Assembly (NCBI GenBank): GCA_002633025.1
Contig: NMRB01000194.1
Span: forward strand, 210,053 to 274,052
Reading direction: 5' to 3'
Origin: Notospermus geniculatus
Lineage: Eukaryota > Nemertea > Pilidiophora > Heteronemertea > Lineidae
DNA: 64,000 nt
The stretch's first letter is position 1; each line of letters begins with the position of its first letter. Positions 58,591-64,000 of this stretch are shown piece after piece. A program made the position numbers and the translations under genes. The notes below the pieces were generated by a model. The model made no database searches and was not told the origin of the DNA. It saw only the letters and a program-made list of their open reading frames with translations.

Positions 58591-59357
58591 TTAAACCTCG
58601 CTTATGTCGCCCTACGCTGTGATAGCAATAGCGTCAACAAGTTGCAACTGATAACTTATGTCGCCACCGACTAGAAAAATACCGATCGGTCGCAACTACC
58701 TGGAACTAGTTTATCGCCGTCTTTTGAGTGCTTATGTCGACACTGATTTCTTTTGATTTTAAGTAAAACGTGCTGAAGTTGAACACGTGCGATTTTCTGG
58801 ATCTGGATATTTGTAGTTTGCAACTAGTTACTCGCTGACGCCCGAGAGCTTATGTCACCTAGTAGTTGTGACTAATTAGTTCCAACTACGCGCCGATNCG
58901 ACCGATCGGTATTTTTCTAGTCGGTGGCGACATAAGTTATCAGTTGCAACTAGTTGACGCTATTTCTATCACAGCGTAGGGCGACATAACCAAGGCTTAA
59001 AGCCTCGTTTATGTCGCCTTTGCGTACAGTCAGAACTAGTTGGCAACTGATAATCGGCGCGTAGTTGGAACTAATTAGTCACAACTACAAGGTGACATAA
59101 GCTCTCGGGCGTCAGCGAGTAACTGGTTGCCAACTAGTTGCAAACTAAAAATATCCAGATCCTGAAAGTCTCACATGTTCAACTTACTTAAAATCAAAAG
59201 AAATCTGTCGATATAAGCACTCAAAAGACGGCGATAAACTAGTTCCAGGTTGTTGCGACCGATCGGTATTTTTCTAGTCGGTGGCGACATAAGTTATCAT
59301 CTGCAACTAGTTGACGCTATTTCTATCACAGCGTAGGGCGACATAAGCGAGGCTTAA
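58591..59357. repeat. Two TTAA-bounded foldback units in MCFD2 intron 1
   Basis: TTAA at 58591, 58997 and 59354 divide the region. CCTCGCTTATGTCGCCCTAC at the far left pairs with GTAGGGCGACATAAGCGAGG at the far right; both sides continue through GCGTCAAC, TTATGTCGCCACCGACTAG and AAATACCGATCGGTCGCAAC. The middle joint reads CCAAGGCTTAAAGCCTCGTT. Arms are about 380 bp. An N lies at 58899. Confidence 0.92.
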
Positions 59358-59392
59358 GAACCACCGATTTCCTCAGGATCTGTATTTTCCAG

Positions 59393-59479
59393 GCACGTGA
59401 GGCAACATCTTGAAGAACAAGGTATCAAGGGCGACCCTGCAAACATGACTGACGACCAGTTTCTCTTCTACTATTTTAC
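59393..59479 (+). CDS. MCFD2: MCFD2-like protein, exon 2
   Basis: After acceptor TATTTTCCAG the exon completes E and encodes HVRQHLEEQGIKGDPANMTD, then DQFLFYYF, ending at AC|GTAAGG (phase 2). Human MCFD2 has [20 protein letters not shown] followed by QELQLHYF at this position. The acceptor is 35 bp after the foldback element. Confidence 0.9.
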
Positions 59480-59566
59480 GTAAGGTTTATGTCATATCTA
59501 TTGATAATTTTGCCTAATGCCAAGTCAAATTTAAAGTTTCAACATTTTAACATTGGTGTGCGGTGA

Positions 59567-60144
59567 AGCCTGGTTCCATGGCCCCCGACGGTGGCGCTGA
59601 CTGGTGGTGTGCTGCGATCCATTCGGAACTTCCGAAGGCAACTGCTCGGCAATTTCCGTCACTCGCATTTACCCTCGGATACAATTTCAAGGCAGCCATC
59701 TTGAACGCGCAACGATTGCAACGCGTTTCTGGGTTTTGTGATGCGGTTCGCCTCATCACACCAGCAGCACTCTGCGCATGAAAATAGGTCACATAAAAAT
59801 GTTGCGTCATTGATCAATAATTGGCAGATTATGTGAGATACCGGTAAGTTAATACATAATATGCCTCAACTTATCCAACAAATCAGGTTGGACATCCGGG
59901 AAAATTCGGGGAGAGAGTCCCACGGTCCTGATCTGACGCCGGCGGTCACGTGGGTTTGTCGATAAACAATATGGCTGCCTTGGACTTGTGTCCGAGGTGA
60001 AATGCGCCGCCCATGGCTGCCTTGGACTTGTGTCCGAGGTGAAATGCGCCGCCCAGTGACAGATGAGCAGTTCGCCTCAGGTCGTTCCGATTGGCTGCGG
60101 TCATCAGTCAGCGCCACCGTCCGGACGGCAATGGAACCAGGCTA
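59567..60144. repeat. 578-bp element with a 10-bp target-site duplication
   Basis: Ends AGCCTGGTTCCAT and ATGGAACCAGGCTA, continuing through GACGGTGGCGCTGAC and GTCAGCGCCACCGTC. It is flanked on both sides by TGTGCGGTGA (59557-59566 and 60145-60154). A 9-11 bp duplication is typical of Mutator-like elements. No transposase is visible; open frames are short. Confidence 0.88.
59971..60054. repeat. 42-bp tandem duplication
   Basis: Two identical copies beginning ATGGCTGCCTTGGACTTGTG and ending AAATGCGCCGCCC, inside the element at 59567-60144. Confidence 0.97.
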
Positions 60145-60294
60145 TGTGCGGTGACGAAGAGAGCGAGCGCCGCGAACCTTTGAATGTTTCGGAAAGTTGG
60201 TGCGGAGCGCGTTCGCGAATCACGTAGCGGCTCATGCCGATGAGGCGGCGGAGGAGGAGGACAGTTATGATATATCGGATTATCTTCATTCCAG

Positions 60295-60431
60295 CACTCA
60301 CGACTTCGACAATAGCAGTTCCCTGGATGGACTGGAGATGTATAAAGCAGCCATGCACGATTTTACAGCTCATCCAGAAACCCAGGAAAAAACTGCCGCG
60401 GAAATGGCGAGGGATAAAATAGAGGCTGCCG
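60295..60431 (+). CDS. MCFD2: MCFD2-like protein, exon 3, first EF hand
   Basis: After acceptor CTTCATTCCAG the exon encodes THDFDNSSSLDGLEMYKAAM, then HDFTAHPETQEKTAAEMA and RDKIEAA. The loop D-F-D-N-S-S-S-L-D-G-L-E has all the usual calcium ligands at 1, 3, 5, 9 and 12, with Ser in place of the usual Gly at 6. Human MCFD2 has MHDYDGNNLLDGLELSTAI. The donor G|GTAAGG leaves phase 1. The reading frame is open for about 100 bases upstream of the acceptor, but that part is intron. Confidence 0.92.
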
Positions 60432-60494
60432 GTAAGGACCAAAGTTTGCTTGTTTTATTGTTGACAGTTGCCAAGTATTTGAGCGTCTTCGCAG

Positions 60495-60667
60495 TTGTCG
60501 CCGCTCAGTAAAGTCGGGGCCCGACTTACAAAAGGCTATTATGTATTTTTTATAAGTCGGGGCCCGACTTACGAAAGGCTATTTTTTATGTATTTTTTAT
60601 AAGTCGGGGCCCGACTTGCGAAAGGCTGTTATTTATTTTTTTATAACTGGGGCGCCCGACTTACGAA
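60495..60667. repeat. Tandem palindromes in MCFD2 intron 3
   Basis: AAGTCGGGGCCCGACTT, a perfect palindrome around a central G, occurs three times at a spacing of 50-60 bp with ACGAAAGGCTAT and TATTTTTTATAAG between, plus a fourth altered copy (AACTGGGGCGCCCGACTT). Confidence 0.93.
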
Positions 60668-60757
60668 AAATAAAATATCAGCCACCGTAGTATGGCATGA
60701 AATGGATTGACCAAGTATCAAAAACCATGATTTCTATCTTTTCATTTTCTATTTCAG

Positions 60758-60870
60758 AACAAGTAGACGACAGATTGCAGCAGTATGACACTGATAACAA
60801 CGGGTATCTCTCTTGGCCCGAATTTTATTCCGGGTTGAAATCAGAGTGGGAGAAAAATGGTGCCTCATGA
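60758..60870 (+). CDS. MCFD2: MCFD2-like protein, exon 4, second EF hand
   Basis: After acceptor TATTTCAG the exon completes E and encodes QVDDRLQQYDTDNNGYLSWP, then EFYSGLKSEWEKNGAS, with TGA at 60868-60870. The loop D-T-D-N-N-G-Y-L-S-W-P-E is canonical; human MCFD2 has [20 protein letters not shown]. The short C-terminal extension is not an ER-retrieval signal, as in the family, where retention depends on LMAN1. Confidence 0.93.
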
Positions 60871-60941
60871 TTGAAGACGGACGATGTACTTGTGTATTAC
60901 ATGTAAAATGTATTTCTGAAATTGTCCTGGTTGGCACCAGA

Positions 60942-60947
60942 AATAAA
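60942..60947 (+). terminator. MCFD2: Poly(A) signal of the MCFD2-like gene
   Basis: AATAAA 71 bases after the stop codon, followed by a T-rich stretch. Confidence 0.75.
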
Positions 60948-60983
60948 TTTTGCTTTTACGGAGAGTACGAAATGTGGTCATAG

Positions 60984-61062
60984 TCTGTCATTTCGCCCCC
61001 TGTAATCCTCTGTCATTTCGCCCCCTGTAATCCCCTGTCATTTCGACCCATGTAATCAGGAC
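60984..61062. repeat. Three-copy tandem repeat, about 25 bp
   Basis: CTGTCATTTCGCCCCCTGTA followed by ATCCT, three times with small changes, just after the poly(A) site. Confidence 0.9.
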
Positions 61063-61239
61063 ATCTCACATTTTAGGACGGCATTCCCCCTGAGGTTCCT
61101 GCCGAACTCTGGAAAAAAGGACTGGGCATAAAAAAATAAAGATAATACATGTAATTTGATTATATCAGGGCTGTGACAGTCGTCAGGCATCGGACTAAGC
61201 CCAATGGGGATGATAAATATCAGAGAGGGCAGCACATAT

Positions 61240-61470
61240 ACTCTAAATTCCCACTTACCAGTCCCATTCCTGAACTAGGAAAAAATGACTAAAATCCTGA
61301 GTTGAAGATAACGGGGTGGGGGTATGGTCAGAAAGAGTAATGTCCTGTCCACTTACTTGCCCCACTCCCGAGCCTGGCAAAGAATGACAGCGGTGCAATA
61401 TCTTCAACTTAGGATTTGGTCATTTTTTCCGAGTTCAGGAATGGGACTGGTAAGTGGGAATTTAGAGTAA
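61240..61470. repeat. Inverted-repeat element with 70-bp arms
   Basis: ACTCTAAATTCCCACTTACC, AGTCCCATTCCTGAACT and CTGAGTTGAAGATA at the left are matched in reverse at the right (TATCTTCAACTTAGGA, AGTTCAGGAATGGGACT, GGTAAGTGGGAATTTAGAGT). 231 bp. Confidence 0.9.
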
Positions 61471-62080
61471 ATCAGGTCGTATAATGGATGCCTTTTGTGT
61501 GGGAAATTGATCAGGACCTGAACATCCTTTTCAGTTCAATATTTTTAACCACTAACATTAGTGACACCTATTGAGGGAGTGGGTTAGGGTGAGGAAAACA
61601 GCCCCCCCCCCTCCCCACCAACACCAGGAAAGCTAAACACGGCCCATAGATAATATTTGGAATTGGACTTTTGACTCCAAGCGAATATCTAATGATATCC
61701 CTGATCTTTTTTTCAACGTTTATATCTATTTTGATGAACTATTATTGTTCTGGATTTATTCTAGTTCAGATGAATGTCATTGTTAGAAACGAGACAGAAA
61801 TACTTCTCTTCAAATAGATGTCACACCCGCTTTTGAAAAAAAAACCCGCACACCAATATACTCCACGAGTATTGGGTTACACGTATCAGACGTGGCTTCC
61901 ACATATAACTAACTCAATGGACTTCGTGTCATGATGGAAGCTCCATTTGGGTAAAACCGTGCGAAAGGGTGGCCTGATAGGATGCAGGACTAATTTACGC
62001 GGTCTTGCATCGTAAAGCAAAAGAAAAGGAGGAACACCCGTCAAAAATCGCAAGTTACCGGCGACTCTAACACGGCCGTC
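61471..62080. other. Upstream region of the GPCR gene
   Basis: 61590-61646 is half of a G/C-run element ending AAACACGGCCCATA. The remainder should hold the GPCR 5' UTR and promoter; no TATA box or upstream exon could be assigned. Confidence 0.45.
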
Positions 62081-62409
62081 ATGGATGACGTCATTGAAAA
62101 AAGTCACCAAGCGGTTGCCGAATCACTCGCCTCTACCATTTCATTACCTGCTCATCAGTCTGGCCTTGAAACCCTCGAATACCTTCACAACCTCTTCACA
62201 CGTTACTTCTGGATGATAATCGTTATCATAGGCATCCCCGGTAACGTCTTATCAATTATGGTGACACTACAAAAGCCAAACAGGAGAATATCCACCTGTG
62301 TCTATATGACAGGTCTCGCTTGTGCTGACACCATGGTTCTGATTGAAGCCACTTGGGGACACGTCGTCACCTTCTGGAGACCACAGAAACCAACGGAATT
62401 CGAAATGCA
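62081..62409 (+). CDS. Class A GPCR, exon 1 (TM1-TM2)
   Basis: This is a seven-helix plasma-membrane receptor coupling to G proteins; the ligand is unknown, though the ends resemble peptide (FMRFamide/TRH-type) receptors. The exon begins at ATG 62081. Residues 1-41 form the extracellular tail; TM1 (about 42-63) has IGIPGNVLS with the family Asn; TM2 (about 76-98) has LACADTM with the family Asp. It ends after two bases at CA|GTAAGT. No upstream exon is needed, and no signal peptide is expected in this class. The residues that lead into TM3 lack the Cys that usually bonds to loop 2. Confidence 0.88.
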
Positions 62410-62418
62410 GTAAGTTGC

Positions 62419-62758
62419 TTTAAGTCGCTCTATTCTTAAAGGGAGTCGTTCGACTCTTAAAGAGAGTCGTTCCACTATTAAAGAGAGTCGTATCACTCTT
62501 AAAGAGAGCCATTCCACTCTTAAAGGGAGTCGTTCCACTCTTAAAGACAGCCGTTCCACTCTTAAAGAGAGCCGTTTCACTCTTAAAGAGAGCCGTTCCA
62601 CTCTTAAAGGGAGTCGTTCCACTCTTAAAGAGAGTCGTTGCATTCTTAAAGGGAGTCCTTCCACTCTTAAAGGGAGCCGTTCTACTTTTAAAGGGAATCG
62701 TTCCACTCTTAAAGAGAATCGTTCCACTCTTAAAGGGAGTCGTTCCAAACCGAAAGGG
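62419..62758. repeat. 21-bp minisatellite filling GPCR intron 1
   Basis: About 16 copies of TTAAAGGGAGTCGTTCCACT plus C, with G/A changes at two positions. The intron is only 371 bp, so almost all of it is the array. Because 21 is a multiple of three, the antisense strand stays open with a seven-residue RVERLPL-type repeat; this is a side effect of the period and not a gene. Confidence 0.97.
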
Positions 62759-62780
62759 AGTTTCGTCTTCTCCATTTCAG

Positions 62781-62995
62781 GTTACAGTGGTTCCAAGCTT
62801 GGGCTTTCGGGATCTTGTCTGGTTTCATTCTGACGGAAATGACGATTGATCGTCTTATCGTGGTTCGGTTCCCGATGTCTGCCCCAACAATTTGCACAAC
62901 AAGAAGGGCCAAGTGGACCATCGTCATCACATTTTTTTTCGCGATGGCTTTGAATATCTACATATTCTTCACCTTTAAGTATGTTAAAGAAGCTG
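62781..62995 (+). CDS. Class A GPCR, exon 2 (TM3-TM4)
   Basis: After acceptor TCCATTTCAG the exon encodes LQWFQAWAFGILSGFILTEM, TIDRLIVVRFPMSAPTICTT and TM4 with the family Trp (AKWTIVITFFFAMALNIYIF). The DRY motif is DRL. Two donors are possible: GCTG|GTAGGT at 62996, which joins in phase to the strong acceptor at 63153 (361-residue protein); or CCAAG|GTGAAA at 63018, which keeps YNCEPR and joins in phase to a weaker acceptor at 63112 (382 residues). Confidence 0.82.
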
Positions 62996-63153
62996 GTAGG
63001 TACAATTGTGAACCAAGGTGAAAAAAATAGACAACATACGATGTCATGACGTCACTTTCCCCATGCCTGTTATTGGTGCATCGTGGAGCGTGCCAGAACC
63101 TTGCATGTCTAGATTACATGTATTTCTGGTTACATGTATCTCAACTTTTCCAG

Positions 63154-63695
63154 ATGAAGAGGTCATTCGGATGTCAGTTGACAACAAAGCTTTGGAAATG
63201 TTTGGAATGTTGGTGCCGCTCCTGTTTGGCACCTTTTTACCCTTCTGCATCATCGTATTCTGCAACCTCTGGATCATCTACACCCTTCATGCAGCCTCCC
63301 AGAAGAGGATCGCGATGGGAGTTGGCAAGGAGAGCGAGAAAACACGAGAAAAGGAAGCGAAATATCTCACTAAAATGCTATTGGTCGTTTGCTTTGCATA
63401 TATTGTGACGTCAGTGCCGTACAGGCTTCATGATCTGCTGTTGGGTGTCCCCAGTATCAGTAAATACTACGATCTAAACGACCCCTATTGGCGGCTGAGG
63501 TACAGCGCCCAAAATTACATATTGCATCACGTCTGGGAGTGGAACTACGCAGTGAATTTTTATCTCTACTGTATTGGCGGTGGGAAGAAATATCGCCGGG
63601 ATGTGAAAAACATCCTGTACCGATTGATGTTCTGTGGAAGGAAGGGTGATGGGAACACCACCGGAGGCAGAAGTTCGACTGATTTCTCGAACTAA
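63154..63695 (+). CDS. Class A GPCR, exon 3 (TM5-TM7 and tail)
   Basis: After acceptor CAACTTTTCCAG the exon encodes TM5 (MFGMLVPLLFGTFLPFCIIV), a basic third loop (ASQKRIAMGVGKESEKTREK), TM6 (LLVVCFAYIVTSVPYR, with Pro but without the CWxP Trp) and TM7 (WNYAVNFYLYCIGGGKKYRR, in which NxxxY stands for NPxxY). The tail ends GRSSTDFSN with TAA at 63693-63695. The VNFYLYCIGG word is typical of invertebrate peptide receptors. Confidence 0.87.
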
Positions 63696-63900
63696 GGTCC
63701 TTGCACACCAAAAACGCGCGTTGAACGCCGCGGAAAGCGCCGCGGTTTCCGCCCACATACAGGGGGTCACACCTCCCGCGTGAAACGCTGCGGGAGGCGT
63801 GCAGGCGTGCATTTTTCGGGCCAAGCACACTGGATAACTACCAAAGTTATTTCGGGCGGCGAGCGTGCGCCATTTTTTGCCGCGCGTCTTTGGTGTGACC
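63696..63900. repeat. Inverted-repeat element starting at the GPCR stop codon
   Basis: GGTCCTTGCACACCAAAAAC with GCGCG and, inverted, CGCGCGTCTTTGGTGTGACC; the interior is rich in GCGGGAGGCG and CGCCGCGG words. It begins with the base after TAA, so it probably forms the start of the 3' UTR. Confidence 0.8.
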
Positions 63901-64000
63901 CATTTAAAGGCCCGAACCCACTGACGCGTTTTCACGCAGCGGGAAAACGCACCGGCAGAAAATGCTTTGTTAAAAGGCAGCGGACAGAGAAAATAACAAA
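63901..64000. other. Right edge, no feature recognised
   Basis: The last 100 bases show only a GCGTTTTCACGCAGCGGGAA word; no poly(A) signal for the GPCR gene is visible before the edge. Confidence 0.5.

Noticed and set aside
62302-62775. 157-codon minus-strand open frame with RVERLPL repeats
   Set aside because: It is the antisense of a 21-bp intron minisatellite; the period divisible by three keeps it open.

Overview
This window is animal nuclear DNA. It holds split genes with canonical GT/AG introns, low gene density, and a very high load of short inverted-repeat elements, tRNA-derived SINEs and minisatellites. The gene content and the style of repeats (frequent TAGGCCTA and TACATGTA words, CAGGGGCGTAGC-type elements) suggest a marine invertebrate, most likely a deuterostome such as an echinoderm or hemichordate. 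I cannot fix the species from sequence alone.

Layout. (1) 1-4510, minus strand: the large first coding exon of a Onecut/HNF6 transcription factor with its whole CUT domain; the homeobox exon lies beyond the left edge. (2) 11966-49640, plus strand: WDR4 (Trm82), the non-catalytic subunit of the tRNA m7G46 methyltransferase, in nine recognisable exons over about 37 kb; one exon carrying the first WD blade should lie in intron 2 but was not found. (3) 58278-60950, plus strand: a four-exon MCFD2-like secreted EF-hand protein, the LMAN1 cargo-receptor partner. (4) 62081-63695, plus strand: a three-exon rhodopsin-class GPCR of unknown ligand. No operon-like or functional link between these neighbours is evident; they look like unrelated genes separated by repeat-rich DNA.

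Nearly everything else is repeat. At least six families of elements end exactly at TTAA on both sides. In one place (33217-34202) four TTAA-bounded units run head to tail, each sharing a single TTAA with the next. Other families end in GGCC/GGGCC, TGTGACCC, TACTGTAAA or CAGTGGAACC. Several elements are nested in one another, one splits a SINE, one lies in the WDR4 3' UTR, and one sits on a WDR4 splice donor that has been tandemly duplicated. Between WDR4 and MCFD2 there are inverted arrays of a 16-17 bp satellite and a roughly 970-bp repeat present as two full tandem copies plus partial and inverted copies.

Five isolated N bases are present (14349, 24681, 38824, 48025, 58899). Each lies at or in a local duplication, so some duplications may be assembly joins. 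All repeat and splice calls were made by eye from the sequence.
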